Notes: generated from the sequence alone by a model not told the origin. DNA of 64,000 nucleotides from Narthecium ossifragum (GCA_963920575.1 OY986975.1:14755863-14819862); one strand, 5' to 3'; shown: positions 54,801-63,689, counted from the stretch's first letter. Numbers and translations: made by a program.

Positions 54801-57165
54801 ATAGAATGGACTAAATACTTCAAATTTACAAGGATTCCTTAGTTATTTATCAGAGTTGAGAGAGAGAGATTGGATGGAGAGAGAAAAAGCAACTGTCATA
54901 TGCATTAAATCGTTATGACAATTGCTTTCTCTCTCTCTCCATCCACACTCTCTCTCCACCATTTTCTCTCTCTCACTTCCTCGTTCTCTCTCCACCCGAT
55001 CTTCCTCTCTCAACCCGATCTCTCTCTTACTTCCTCGTTCTCTCTCCAACCACCCTCTCTCGACCCGATCTCTCTCTCACTTCCTCGTTCTCTCTCCCTC
55101 TCTCCACCTGATCTCTCTCTCACTTCCTTGTTCTCTCTCCAACCTCCTCTCTCCACCCGATCTCTCTCTCACTTCCTCGTTCTCTCTCCAACCTCCCTCT
55201 CTCCACCCAACCTCCCTCTCTCCTCTTTCTTGAAGTATCCATTACAAATTGAAGAATTCCTCATTTAAAAATTGAAGGATTTCTCGATTCAAAATTGAAG
55301 GATTCCTCACTTAAAAATTGAAGAATTCCTCACTCTCTCCCACTCTCTTCCTCCCTCGCTCTCTCTCTTCCTTAACAATTTTCTCCTTCCTTCATCTTCC
55401 CATAGCCTCCTTCCATCTTTTTATTACACAAAGAGGAACAATAAAGAAAATAATGAAGGAATTCTTCGAAATATGGTAATATTTCGTCAAAAAATGAAGG
55501 AATTCATATATAAAAAAAGTAATCCCACCACTCTCTCTCTCTCTCTTCCTCCCTCACTCTTCCTCCCTCATCTCTCTCGCTCTCTCTTTTCCTTAATAAT
55601 TTCTTCCTTCCTACCTCTTCCCCGCAGCCTCCTTCCCTCTCTCTAATAGGTGACGGCGACGGCGATGACCGTCTCTCTCAAACTGGACGCCGAGTCGACG
55701 GCAACCTCGGGCTCTATATTACAAGATGACGACAACCATTGTAAGAGAGTGTGTGTGTGGAGAGAGATAGAGTGATATCAACAGCGGGATAGAGAAAAGA
55801 AGATGGACGATGTCATATCTTAATGTAGAGAAATATCTCTCTCTTTTCTCTTTCTTATTTGTGTCAGGTGGGATTAAATGATGAGAGAGAGAGTTGATGA
55901 GAGGTATTTTGATTCTGAATTTATAAATTTGATTTACGAAACATAAAAGTATTCGTGAGCGACGAATCAAAAGACATCCTACGGTACCCAGTTTCCAGAC
56001 TCATCAGAAGCTGACGTGGTACAAATATTCCATTTTATACCTTGTCTAAAGGCGGATCTGACACAGAATCCGACCACTCGACATTGATTCGTGTAATGAA
56101 ATGAATTAAAACTTAGATGCAGAATTTTAAAAACAAGCCAAGTTTGTTCTTTGTTACCTGGGCGAGCTCAACGTTGGGGAACCGCGTCTTGAACCGCTTG
56201 GCGACTTCGCGGCCGAGCGGTGCCCCACCGGACCCGACACCGCGGAGGGAGGAGAGGTCGTGGCGGGTGGGGAGGTCGGACTTGGTCATCGCCACCACCA
56301 GCGGCGGCGACACCGGAATGTTGGTCACCCTGTGAGCCTCCACTGCCCGGAGCATCGCCCCGAACTCGAACCGCTCCATCAGCACCGTCGTCTCCCCGAA
56401 CGACACACTCCGCAACAGCATGATCAGCCCGAACACGTGGAACAGCGGGATCGGGAAGAGTGATACCACCGGCGGTTCCTCCGCCTTCCCCGCAGCCGCC
56501 GCAGTCTCCCGGCTAGCACGCTGCATCGCGACGAAGGCGACGAAGTTGCGGTGGGTTAGCACCACGCCCTTCACCCGCCCCGTCGTCCCCGACGAGTAGA
56601 GGATCGCCGCCGTGTCATCTTGCCTCACCTCCGGGCCTTCTAACGAGGCACTTTCTTGGTCGTTGGATCTAAGAAAGGACAGAAATCTTGGTGAATCCAA
56701 TACTACATTTGGGAGGCCATCGGGGATCCTGGAGGCGGCGGAGGACACGGCGAAGGCGATGGCGGGGCGGGTGAGATGGATCAGGCGGTCGATCTCGTCT
56801 GGCGTGGAGAGGGGATTGGCAGGGGAGAGGACTACGCCGATGGAGAGCAGAGCGAAGTAGAGGACGGGGACATGGAGGTGGGAAGGGGAGAGCACCAAGG
56901 CGACCTCGCCTCGAGATAAACCCAAACCTTCCCGAGATCGGAGGGCGGAGGCGAGAGACCGGACCTGGGAGACGAACTCCGGGAAGGAAATGGAGGCCCC
57001 GGTGGCGGCGTCGACGAAGGCGGGGGCGGAGGGGAGAGGGGAGTGGAGGAGGGAGAGAGCGTAGGAGGCGGTGGAGAGGGGAAGTGTCTCCCGCGGGAGC
57101 TGCGCCTCCGGGCGGAGGCTGCGGTAGGTCTTCGTCTCGGCGCAGTAGCCGCTTCTTGGATCCAT
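30759..57165 (-). CDS. 4CLL: 4-coumarate-CoA ligase-like acyl-CoA synthetase, six exons, giant first intron
   Basis: Six minus-strand exons (57165-56158, 33816-33627, 32322-32177, 32077-32010, 31260-31158, 30884-30759) join in phase with GT-AG borders to give 546 residues, a normal length for this ANL adenylating-enzyme family. These enzymes activate a carboxylic acid with ATP to an acyl-AMP, then make the CoA thioester. Visible motifs: P-loop-like [10 protein letters not shown] (191-200), GYGLTEATG (337-345), GELWLRG (388-394), TGD with Asp422, [10 protein letters not shown] hinge (439-448) and the C-terminal catalytic lysine of KSSAGK (Lys528). The last three residues are SKL, a type-1 peroxisomal signal. 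I start at MDPRSGYC (57165), the usual family start; an in-frame ATG at 57267 would add 34 residues. Peroxisomal relatives such as OPCL1 activate jasmonate precursors, but the substrate here is unknown. Intron 1 is about 22.3 kb of nested transposons and contains an assembly gap. Confidence 0.9.
31158..31260 (-). CDS. 4CL-like gene, exon 5
   Basis: 103 bp completing the split proline codon, then [17 protein letters not shown] and [12 protein letters not shown]. Acceptor TGATAG|GTACCC; donor AACAG|GTAATA. Confidence 0.92.
32010..32077 (-). CDS. 4CL-like gene, exon 4
   Basis: 68 bp, [20 protein letters not shown] then VI, plus two bases. Acceptor TTGCCAG|GTTCCC; donor ATTCC|GTACGT. This is the start of the mobile C-terminal domain. 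Confidence 0.93.
32177..32322 (-). CDS. 4CL-like gene, exon 3
   Basis: 146 bp, residues 400 (split codon) to 448, with [23 protein letters not shown] and [13 protein letters not shown]. Acceptor TTTGCAG|TTTATA; donor CCAG|GTGCTT. The split codon gives valine where I would expect glycine in the MRGY-type motif. Confidence 0.93.
32849..33489. mobile_element. MITE with Mutator-like ends in intron 2 of the 4CL-like gene
   Basis: 641 bp, starting GGCTTAATTACAGTTTTGGT and ending with the reverse complement of GGCTTAATTGTACTTTTAAT; the inverted arms run about 80 bp. The flanking 9-mers TTAATTATT and TTAAATATT agree at 8 of 9 positions. No protein. It accounts for about half of the 1304-bp intron 2. 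Confidence 0.75.
33627..33816 (-). CDS. 4CL-like gene, exon 2
   Basis: 190 bp, residues 337-399 plus one base. The acceptor is ...TTGTAG|GGATACGGG, and it opens GYGLTEATG, the motif that normally follows ELxQ in this family. It includes [17 protein letters not shown] and [12 protein letters not shown]. Donor AGAG|GTGCGT. Confidence 0.93.
33980..37285 (+). pseudogene. LINE ORF2 remnant: endonuclease end, reverse transcriptase, start of RNase H
   Basis: Recognisable in pieces with stops and shifts: [10 protein letters not shown] near 34030 and [19 protein letters not shown] (endonuclease C-terminus), [20 protein letters not shown] near 34730, then a 227-codon open stretch at 35147-35830. That stretch has [27 protein letters not shown] and the catalytic [10 protein letters not shown] of reverse transcriptase. 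RNase H begins at about 37040 ([13 protein letters not shown]) with [12 protein letters not shown]. It stops at VKAW where element B was inserted (duplication CATGG, 37281-37285). Multiple stop codons make it inactive. Confidence 0.88.
37286..40771 (+). repeat. Element B, left LTR (contains a MULE)
   Basis: 3486 bp including the 1147-bp MULE and its 9-bp duplication. It has a tandem array of GACCGTCGGATCGACCGT-type motifs at 38115-38365 and, near 40420, GTTTGCAGGTGCAGG as in element A. It ends GAGCGTGACA before the primer site. Confidence 0.87.
38565..39711. mobile_element. Mutator-like element with about 200-bp inverted repeats and GC-rich interior
   Basis: Starts GGCTAAATTTTCAATTAGTA and ends with its reverse complement; the arms are nearly identical for about 200 bp. 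They are flanked by the perfect 9-bp duplication TTAAACTTA (38556-38564, 39712-39720). The empty site is visible in the right LTR of element B (about 46826-46834). The interior (38820-39480) is GC-rich and purine-rich with many degenerate copies of GGGATGGCGAGATC/GGACGGCGAG. Its open frames (R/G/D/W-rich) have no domain. Non-autonomous; a Pack-MULE-like capture of host DNA is possible but unproven. Confidence 0.88.
40772..42268 (+). pseudogene. Element B internal region, first part (gag/5' region, decayed)
   Basis: Begins with the primer site TGGTATCAGAGC at 40775-40786. No intact gag frame remains; short frames with reversed or scrambled segments suggest heavy rearrangement. Region bounded on the right by the solo LTR. 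Confidence 0.6.
42269..43847 (+). mobile_element. Solo LTR of an Athila-like retrotransposon
   Basis: 1579 bp with TGATGAG...TTCATCA ends and a perfect 5-bp duplication GAAGG (42264-42268, 43848-43852). Internal parts around 42420-42640 match, in reverse orientation, 17480-17720 of the Athila-like LTR, and 42640-42960 carries the same CGATCGATCGGAC array. No internal coding region is attached, so it arose by recombination between two LTRs of a full element. Confidence 0.88.
43853..45897 (+). pseudogene. Element B pol remnants (RT and integrase)
   Basis: At about 44390-44520 a reading of [20 protein letters not shown] followed by [10 protein letters not shown] gives the reverse-transcriptase core. 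At about 45485-45590 [15 protein letters not shown] is the integrase C-terminal core. Many stops, missing blocks and scrambled order. The 3' part of the internal region and the first 360 bp of the right LTR are deleted. Confidence 0.75.
45898..47871 (+). repeat. Element B, right LTR, 5'-truncated
   Basis: Aligns with the left LTR from about 37652 onward without the MULE; it has the GACCGT array at 46365-46630 and ends GAGGCGTGACA. Numerous substitutions relative to the left LTR indicate an older insertion than elements A or Athila-like. Confidence 0.87.
47877..48109 (+). pseudogene. LINE ORF2 remnant: end of RNase H and 3' tail
   Basis: Continues the frame cut at 37285: [20 protein letters not shown], then [15 protein letters not shown], the C-terminal RNase H motif with its aspartate. 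A TAA stop lies at 48066-48068. The 3' tail contains CCTAGCCTTTGGGCT and the A-rich end. Confidence 0.87.
48345..49176 (-). mobile_element. Second truncated LINE (zinc-binding and RNase H domains)
   Basis: Opposite strand to the first LINE. A poly-T run at 48345-48359 is the A-tail on the minus strand, and ATGTTGGTTC flanks both sides (48335-48344, 49177-49186). The open frame 48407-49165 (252 codons) reads [18 protein letters not shown] (reverse-transcriptase-associated zinc-binding), then a complete-looking RNase [47 protein letters not shown]. All four acidic residues are present. It is 5'-truncated with no RT, so dead as a transposon. Confidence 0.88.
49187..50357. other. Intron 1 sequence with a small LINE-like scrap and a GACCGT-type repeat
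   Basis: 49215-49315 on the plus strand reads [17 protein letters not shown], like a piece of LINE RNase H. 49490-49680 is a second copy of the dispersed CATCGACCGT repeat found at 6430-6790. 50260-50290 is a TA microsatellite. The segment GGTGCTAATT(T/G) recurs several times at 50000-50180. No host gene. Confidence 0.5.
50358..50557. other. Assembly gap of 200 N
   Basis: Exactly 200 undetermined bases; the round number suggests a gap of unknown true length. It lies in the first intron of the 4CL-like gene, just 5' of MULE coding remnants. Open frames across it are meaningless. Confidence 0.99.
50558..53560 (+). pseudogene. Decayed MuDR-type transposase followed by a plant mobile domain (PMD)
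   Basis: In order: an acidic N-terminal region (50574-51339); a Mutator DNA-binding zinc domain at about 51380-51640 ([35 protein letters not shown]); the DDE core at about 52140-52470 ([53 protein letters not shown]). Then a PMD-like segment from about 52520 ([52 protein letters not shown]). Stops and shifts break it, including TGG to TGA after SSWS at 52312. A 173-bp unit is duplicated at about 51794-52140. MULE transposases fused to PMDs are known in plants. The left end is lost in the N gap. Confidence 0.8.
53561..56157. repeat. 5' part of 4CL-like intron 1: AT-rich DNA with CT-rich minisatellites
   Basis: 53950-53995 carries a LINE-like 3' tail (CCTAGCCTTTGGGCT then T/A run). 54920-55220 is a CT-rich minisatellite with several copies of CTCTCTCACTTCCTCGTT and CTCTCTCCA(A)CC. 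55245-55335 has four copies of AATTGAAG(A/G)ATT(C)CTC. More CT runs lie at 55335-55660. Frames here are repeat artefacts. Confidence 0.6.
56158..57165 (-). CDS. 4CL-like gene, exon 1
   Basis: 1008 bp, residues 1-336, ending ...FPNVELAQ in phase 0 at CAG|GTAACA (intron from 56157). Very GC-rich. It contains the N-terminal AMP-binding subdomain including [10 protein letters not shown] and PLFHVFGL. Open-frame residues beyond the donor (VTKNKLG...) are intron. Confidence 0.93.
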
Positions 57166-57424
57166 TGATTCCGGCGGCTGCGGCGTTGGAGAGGCGGCGC
57201 CGGAAAAGGTTGCTGTAGATAAGAAGGGTCGTTTATGTTCGAGAAGCGTGGACAGAAGGACGAACACACGAGACGACGTTAGTATTGTAGACGACTAGTG
57301 ATATTTAGCCGACCACATGGGTTGGCTAATATCCAATCACGTCAATATTTAGCATCACTAAAATCCAATCAGATATATTACGTCACATGTCTAAATGTCA
57401 CGATCAAACATTTATTCGTCTGAC

Positions 57425-57475
<51 letters not shown>
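57166..57475 (-). promoter_or_regulatory. Upstream region of the 4CL-like gene
   Basis: About 310 bp between the start codon and the foldback element. On the gene's strand it includes two ATTGG (inverted CCAAT) motifs near 57330 and 57365 and a TGACGT core at 57380-57385, which bZIP factors can bind. No clear TATA box. A TA microsatellite (57428-57472) marks the far end. The transcription start is unknown. Confidence 0.45.
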
Positions 57476-57478
<3 letters not shown>

Positions 57479-58450
57479 GTTATCCACAACAACCTTGTTC
57501 TCTGAGTCTTTTATAAAGAGCTAGCATTCTCTTCGCTGGGATCGGACGACCACGATCCACTCGCAACACTTAACCCCTTATCTGCTGCATATCGCGACCT
57601 GACCCTAACCCATCTCTCTCCCGTGCCCTAGACATCGCCGCCAACTCGCCACCGCCGCCGACGCCTCGCCCCCGTCCACCCTCGACCTCGACCTTCTTCC
57701 CGTCCACCGCCACGCGCTCGAGCGCCCTCGAGCTTCCACGATCGCCTTTGCCGACGCCTCACCCCGTCCACCCTCGACCTTGACTAAGAGAACTAGCTAC
57801 TATTTCTCTGTTTCTCTTGTCTCTTCTCTCCTCCTGCGTTCCCTCACTATCTCCTCTTTAACGATCTCTCAATAATTCTCCCACGCCCTAACCAACCATT
57901 TCGAATAAAGGAGATTTGGCCATAAGACATGAGTGATAGAAGAAGAAAAAGAGGGAGAAGAAGAAGAAGGCTTTCGAAATGGTTGGTTAGGACGCGGGAG
58001 AATTATTGAGAGGTCGTTAAAGAAGAGTGAGCGAGGGAACGCATGAGAAGAGAAGAGACAGGAGAGACGGAGAAGAGACAAGAGAAACCGAGAAATAGCA
58101 GCTAGTTCTCTAAGTCGAGGTCGAGGGTGGACGGAGCGAGGCGTCGGTGGCAGTCGTGGAAGCTCGAGGCTCGAGCGCATGGCGGTGGACGGGGCGAGGG
58201 TGGACGGGAAGAAGTTCGAGGTCGAGGGTGGATGGGGCGAGGCGTCGGCGGCGGTGGCGAGCTGGCGGCGATGTCTAGGGCACAGGAGAATGATGGGTGG
58301 GCACGGGAGAGAGATGGATTAGGGTCGAGTCGCGATATGCAGCAGATAAGGGGTTAAGTGTCGCGAGTGGATCTGGCCGCTTGATCCCAGCGGACGGTCA
58401 GGATGCTAGTTCTTTATAAAAGACTCAGAGTACTTGCTATGGATAATTTC
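57476..58450. mobile_element. Foldback element: about 1-kb long inverted repeat
   Basis: The left arm (57476 to about 57905) and right arm (about 57960 to 58450) are inverted copies. Examples: TCTTTTATAAAGAGCTAGCA at the left versus the complement of TGCTAGTTCTTTATAAAAGA at the right; GGGTTAAGTGT(C/T)GCGAGTGGAT; TCGAGGTCGAGGGTGGACGG; AGAATTATTGAGAG. The unpaired loop is about 55-60 bp (AAG-rich). TA repeats border both sides. No transposase. The GC-rich middle gives proline- or glycine-rich frames that are not genes. Arm mismatches show an old insertion. Confidence 0.8.
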
Positions 58451-58464
58451 TTTATATATATATA

Positions 58465-59570
58465 CTATTACTCATATGTGCCCCTGTCACAGTTTTTAGT
58501 TATTGCTAATATAAAATTTTAACAAACTCCCTGTAGTTTGTTTGGTTAGATGGCTGGGCTGACCTATAGGTGGTCCAGGGTTCGAAGGTTGGTCATAGCT
58601 TTTTGTTCACTGCCACCATAAAAATTAGCCAATAAAATTTATGGTATATAAAATAAATAATAAATAATATAAGTCTTAGCATTAGCATTAGCATAAGATA
58701 ATATTAATAGAACTTAGATTGATATGAATTAATGCAGCTTTATATAGAGCAAACTTAGGGAATATATATAAAGAAACTTAGGGGATATGAATTAATGCAG
58801 GTTAACCGAAACTGCTCCTTATAAGGTTGACTAGTACTCACCTATGCCCCTAGCACAGTTTTTAGTTATTGTTAATATAAAATTTTAACAAACTCCCTAT
58901 AGTTTGTCTGGTTAGACGACTGTGTTGACCCGTAGGTGGTCCAGGGTTCGAAGGTTGGTCATAGCTTTTTGTTCACTGCCACCATAAAACATAGTCAATA
59001 AAATATTATAAGTCTAACTTAGGGTATATAAAATAAATATAAGTCTTTGCATATTACATAAGATAATATTAATAGAACTTAGGTTGATATGAATTAATGC
59101 AGGTTTATATAAAGCAAACTTAGGGAATATATATAAAGAAACTTAGGGGATATGAATTAATGCAGGTTAACCGAAACTGCTCCTTATAAGGTTGACTAGT
59201 ACTCACCTGTGCCCCTAGCACAGTTTTTAGTTATTGTTAATATAAAATTTTAACAAACTCCCTATAGTTTGTCTGGTTAGACGACTGTGTTGACCCGTAG
59301 GTGGTCCAGGGTTCGAAGGTTGGTCATAGCTTTTTGTTCACTGCCACCATAAAACATAGTCAATAAAATATTATAAGTCTAACTTAGGGTATATAAAATA
59401 AATATAAGTCTTTGCATATTACATAAGATAATATTAATAGAACTTAGGTTGATATGAATTAATGCAGGTTTATATAAAGCAAACTTAGGGAATATATATA
59501 AAGAAACTTAGGGGATATGAATTAATGCAGGTTAACTGAAACCGCCCCTTACAAGGTTGATATAAACATA
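58465..59570. repeat. Three tandem copies of a 365-bp unit with tRNA-like B box
   Basis: Copies start at about 58465, 58831 and 59196. GTTAACCGAAACTGCTCC recurs at 58801 and 59166, with a diverged copy at 59531. Copies 2 and 3 are almost identical; copy 1 is clearly diverged. Each unit has TTTG(T/C)(T/C)TGGTTAGA and, about 35 bases on, CCAGGGTTCGAAGGTTGG, resembling the A and B boxes of a tRNA promoter, so a tRNA-derived SINE may have been amplified in tandem. Confidence 0.85.
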
Positions 59571-61873
59571 TCATATATATTTACAAGGATTGCTGACGTC
59601 ATGGACTACTTATCCACGTGCCGGAAATCGCGATATGTCAACTAAGGTTGGTTAAAAATTATTTTTCATTGTAGATTTGTAGTTGAAACGAGGACTGGCG
59701 GGTTACTTTTATTTCTTATATGGTACTAATTAATTAAGCGCTATGGATTCGAGTTTGGATTACACACACGTGATATGACTTGGGTGGTGTGATAATATAA
59801 TTAAAGTGACTTGGGTGGTGTGATAATATAATTAAAGTGACTTAACAGACCTCTGGTCCATTAACTTCACTATTAGTCCATGAGATTATAGCTCAAAAAT
59901 GTCGACTCCTTTTAAGTAACCCAATTCAACGGCAGAGCGCCGGTAGTGGCGGTGATGGGAGATGACAGGTTTTGGGCGGTGATGAGGTGATGTTGGCAGC
60001 GACAAGAACGTTTTACAAATTTCAATCCATATGATTATAGGTAAATTCAATAATAAAGGGTGTTTTGATTTTTAATTTTTCTCAATGAAGTATAATCTGC
60101 GACTATTCTTGCTAACTAAGGTTACGACAATTGGAGCATGAAGGTGTAATTAATTTCAAATAAAAGGAGCGTTAATCATAAATATAATCATGTCCTAAAA
60201 TCATTAGTAATAATTCATAAGGTGAATATTGTCATAAAATCATTTATATCTTTAGCTTTGACATAAATGAAGTATTTTAACCATAACTTTTACATTAAAT
60301 ATCCAAATTGGTCGATTCTTAAATCATTGGAAAGATGACGAAAAGAGCTACAACTTTCATGTTGATGAGATTTTCAGATTAATTTCATCGTTTAGTGTGT
60401 CAAACTGGCGGTCAAAGTATTCAGTGACAAAATGGTAAATAATGTCCAAAATTTACTTTTCTAAATGTAATAGTCCAAAGAATGGACGATTCCCGGTCAG
60501 TCAAATTCCAATCAACCAGATTTCCAATCAGTCATATTTTAGTCGATTATTTCGGTCATAACTTTCTAATACTATATTCTAATGAGTTGGTTTTTAGACC
60601 GTTGTAAAGGGAATTTGAAGACCTATAACTTTCATATTCAAAGTTTTTCCAAATTCCAAGGTTATCATCGGCCAAATTGTAGTGAAAGACAAGACGCTCT
60701 ATCTAATGGCAGTTTCGTAAATAACTGAAGATATCGACAAGTTATGCAGTTCTGACGGTTTCAGATTCAATTCTGACAGTTTCAAAGAAGTTCTGACAGT
60801 TCCAAAGTAGTTTCAGACGGTTCCAAAGTAGTTATACCATGAGCACTATAAAAGTAGGAAGATGAAGAAGAAGACTCTCTCTCCCAAAATCAAGAGCAAA
60901 ACCATATTTTATCTTTATTTTCAATGTAGCATTTTATCTTTATTCTCAATGTAGCTTTATTTATCTTCATGTATCTTTAAATTTCAGTAATGAAGCCTTT
61001 TCTTTTTTTAAGTTTCATGCAATGAAGCATTCATTCATAAGAGTAGTTCTATCACTAATAGGAGTAGTTTGATAGGCAACCACGATCAGTTCGGCTGCGC
61101 AAGCCTAATCCACGTTATCTCTAGTTGGGTCAAGAGTCCTAGTTGAGTATTAATGCTAGTAGTAAGAAAAGGCTGGACTAGTATGTTATAGTTATCTTGA
61201 TTGGGTACAGCCTATGCTGCTTGTGGCGTACGGCTTAGGAGGGACCAGCCGGACTATTGGACGGCTGAGATTAGGAGGTCGTTAGGGTTGGGGTATTTAA
61301 GAGTTGGAGTCATGTAATTTCTCTTTATCTTGCTAATAGAAAAATCAGGGGTTTTCCTGCCATTAATTGGATTGAGGGGGTGCCTCTACCATTAACAGGG
61401 GAGAGATCTTGAGCCCTAGACAACTTCTGCGGCCAAGTTCTCATCATAGTTCTAGCATAGTTCATCACATTTCTCATCATTCATTTCTCATCACCCACAT
61501 TTCCCATCATCCACATTTTTCATTATCCACATTTCTCATCATCCATCGTCCATTTTCCACGACTTGTCGTCATCCATTTTCCACCACTTCTCATCGCCCA
61601 TCATCCATTTTTCATAACTTCTCATCATCCATTTTTCCCCAGCTTGAACACCTCAGTTCAAACTGAGTTCGAAGGAGTTGAGTTTTTACACATCCTTGAT
61701 TTTGACTATTTTGACTTTGCTGGTCAACGGTAAAATTTTCATGTCAACAAGGAGAAATATCACTCCTATAGGAATTTTTTTCTGAAAAATTATGCCGAAG
61801 GCTAAATCTATATTATTTCAAAGGGAACCAAGACTACGGCGGCCAAACCCCTAGCTTGAGCAGCTGTACGCTG
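59571..61873. other. AT-rich intergenic DNA, no gene recognised
   Basis: A 27-bp direct repeat around GTGACTTGGGTGGTGTGATA occurs at 59775-59835. CTATAAAAG at 60846, followed by a CT/AAG-rich leader, resembles the promoter part of an unidentified LTR. 61440-61640 is a degenerate minisatellite of TCTCATCATCCA(T/C)TTTTC units. No coding sequence supported. Confidence 0.45.
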
Positions 61874-62015
61874 TTTGGTATGGGGTTAAGGGGGATATTC
61901 CTACGCCCAAACACCAAATATTATCATTACTACTTTATCTCCATTCCACTTGTCACCACCACTCTATTTTTTTCTATCCTCATTCTTTTATCTCACTTTT
62001 TCTACCCCTACCAAA
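61874..62015. repeat. MITE-like repeat, copy 2
   Basis: Inverted, diverged relative of the block at 4661-4885, with TTAAGGGGGATATTCC at one side and CTACCAAACGGAC at the other. Non-coding. Confidence 0.4.
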
Positions 62016-62019
62016 CGGA

Positions 62020-62265
62020 CTAGCGTACATTATTCTCCCTTGGAAACCGACAAGAGCGCATTCTCCCCACCTTCCACCAGATACTTCGCAGTAAAGGCAA
62101 TAAATACTCAGCAGCCAGGAATCGCCCTGCCATCAATCCCACCGCAGCAACAGAATCACTTTCGATACTAATATCCAAACGGATTCGGGGTTGGTGCAAT
62201 AGCTCATGGTGTTGAATATATCCAATAGCCTCTTGGCCAACAAGGAGGGGACAAGTGTAACCCAC
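62020..62265 (-). pseudogene. Fragment of LINE-type RNase H
   Basis: Minus-strand frame reading IRLDISIESDSVAAVGLMAG, then LLRSIWWKVGRMRSCRFPRENN. ESDS with a following REN(A/N)xVR is the second half of plant LINE RNase H. It is cut off after ENNVR, before the final catalytic aspartate. No RT nearby. Confidence 0.6.
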
Positions 62266-62319
62266 TATCCCCTCCTCCCTCTCTCTTATATCTATCTTTT
62301 GGTATACATTATTTATAAT

Positions 62320-62323
62320 GCAT

Positions 62324-62360
<37 letters not shown>

Positions 62361-62780
62361 TACACACATAAATATAAGATAAATGTATTTTCGTAATATA
62401 CAAACGATATACAATAAATAATTTTGTATATTATGTATTTTTATGTATATATAAATATATATAACATGCCTACAGTATGTGGATGTATATGTGCATACAT
62501 ATGTACTTATGTATGTGTATATGCGAGTGTTTTATGAATATATCCATTATACATTTATGTATGTAGTAGTATATAAATATAAAATATATAATAAATATAT
62601 ATCATAGCATACATATCATATACATAAACATACACATACGCAAAAAAACACATATAATATATATGAAATTTATACTCATAATATATATACAATATACATA
62701 TACATAATCTATTTATTTATTGTATATCGTTTGTATATTATGAATATATATCTTATATTTATGTATATCAATCTACTATG
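62320..62780. repeat. AT-rich simple repeats
   Basis: TA microsatellite at 62328-62356, followed by about 400 bp of TATAT/ACATA-rich sequence with ATATACATA-type motifs in both orientations that could form hairpins. Confidence 0.8.
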
Positions 62781-63422
62781 TAAGATTAGGTACATTCTAT
62801 CATGCGGCTGAGAATGTCCGATCCAATTTATGTCTGGATATATCAGGCGATTGAGATGGAGCCATATAAAAGGGAGTAGTGGGGGGTGGAAGTTACCGGA
62901 TGATTACGAGAGAGAGATAGTAGTGGGGGCGGTGATTAACCATGCCATATGTCACGAGGGGCCCATCTAGTATTATATAACGCGATGGTTATAACTTAAC
63001 CATCGCGTTTGTCCTATTGGCACCTGTGGTCCTACGTGGAGGCCTACATGGCTTAAACCCCTCGACGATGTTATTGCGGTCCTGAACGTATCTCGCCCTC
63101 CTTCGTTTCCTCCTAATAATCCTAACAAAGTTGAAAGAGAGACGATCCGAAAGCAGTTTCGTAGAATGAAGGAGGCAGAGAGATTGATTCCATGATCAAG
63201 CTATTCAGGAATGTATCTCTTGATTCTCCTCGCATCCCATCCAAGCGAGTGGATCTTTGATTTGTATTTTATATTTCGGTTTAGGTTTGTTGCAATCAGT
63301 TATATAGTGTAGGCTATTCCTTAGATGTTTGTTACAATCTAACCTCTTTATAAGAGGTATGTATCAATTAAACAAATGATTGAAAACCTCAGCACAAATG
63401 TGTACGTCTAGTGTTTGCTTAT
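62781..63422 (+). other. Probable copia LTR region upstream of the gag fragment
   Basis: The sequence just before the primer site (GTCTAGTGTTTGCTTATA) and the AG-rich leader suggest the 3' end of an LTR. The left boundary cannot be fixed because no second copy is in the window. Confidence 0.45.
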
Positions 63423-63687
63423 ATAGTATCAGAGCTCCATTGGGACTCACGTCAATATGTATTCTATTGGGAATGGCTCTTCCACCACCTCTCCATCCAC
63501 CCCAGCTTATCCTACCTTCACTAATGTTCCTAATATGATCGCGGTTAAACTAAATCGTGACAATTACCTTCTTTGGCAAGCACAGGTCGTGCCATACTTT
63601 AGAGGTCAAGATGGCTTTGACTATTTTGACCGCTCTGTTGAAGCTCTTCAACGCCTCAACACTGCTACTGTCAATAACCAAGAATAG
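63423..63687 (+). pseudogene. Ty1/copia gag fragment, plus strand
   Basis: TAGTATCAGAGC at about 63425 is a one-base variant of the tRNA-Met primer site. The frame from ATG 63457 to the TAG at 63685-63687 has the copia gag start motif, AVKLNRDNYLLWQAQVVPYF then RGQDGFDYFD. Only 76 codons remain before the stop, which is immediately followed by another retroelement's LTR. So it is a truncated or interrupted element. Confidence 0.75.
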
Positions 63688-63689
63688 AA

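Noticed and set aside
55000..55270. 117- and 103-codon frames rich in Ser/Leu/Pro
   Set aside because: Direct translation of a CT-rich minisatellite in two phases.
56113..57267. Exon 1 of the 4CL-like gene as an independent intronless truncated gene
   Set aside because: The frame runs into intron-like sequence exactly at a CAG|GTAACA donor after ELAQ, and in-phase downstream exons exist on the same strand.
57428..57472. TA run as a TATA-box promoter
   Set aside because: It is a long TA microsatellite at the border of the foldback element; similar runs occur at 50265 and 62330 without genes.
58570..58600. Possible tRNA gene (GGTTCGAAGG)
   Set aside because: Only the A/B-box-like segments match; no cloverleaf with paired acceptor and anticodon stems could be drawn. 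Treated as SINE-like repeat.
58465..59570. CRISPR-like array
   Set aside because: The repeat unit is 365 bp with no short direct repeat/spacer structure, in a plant nuclear context.
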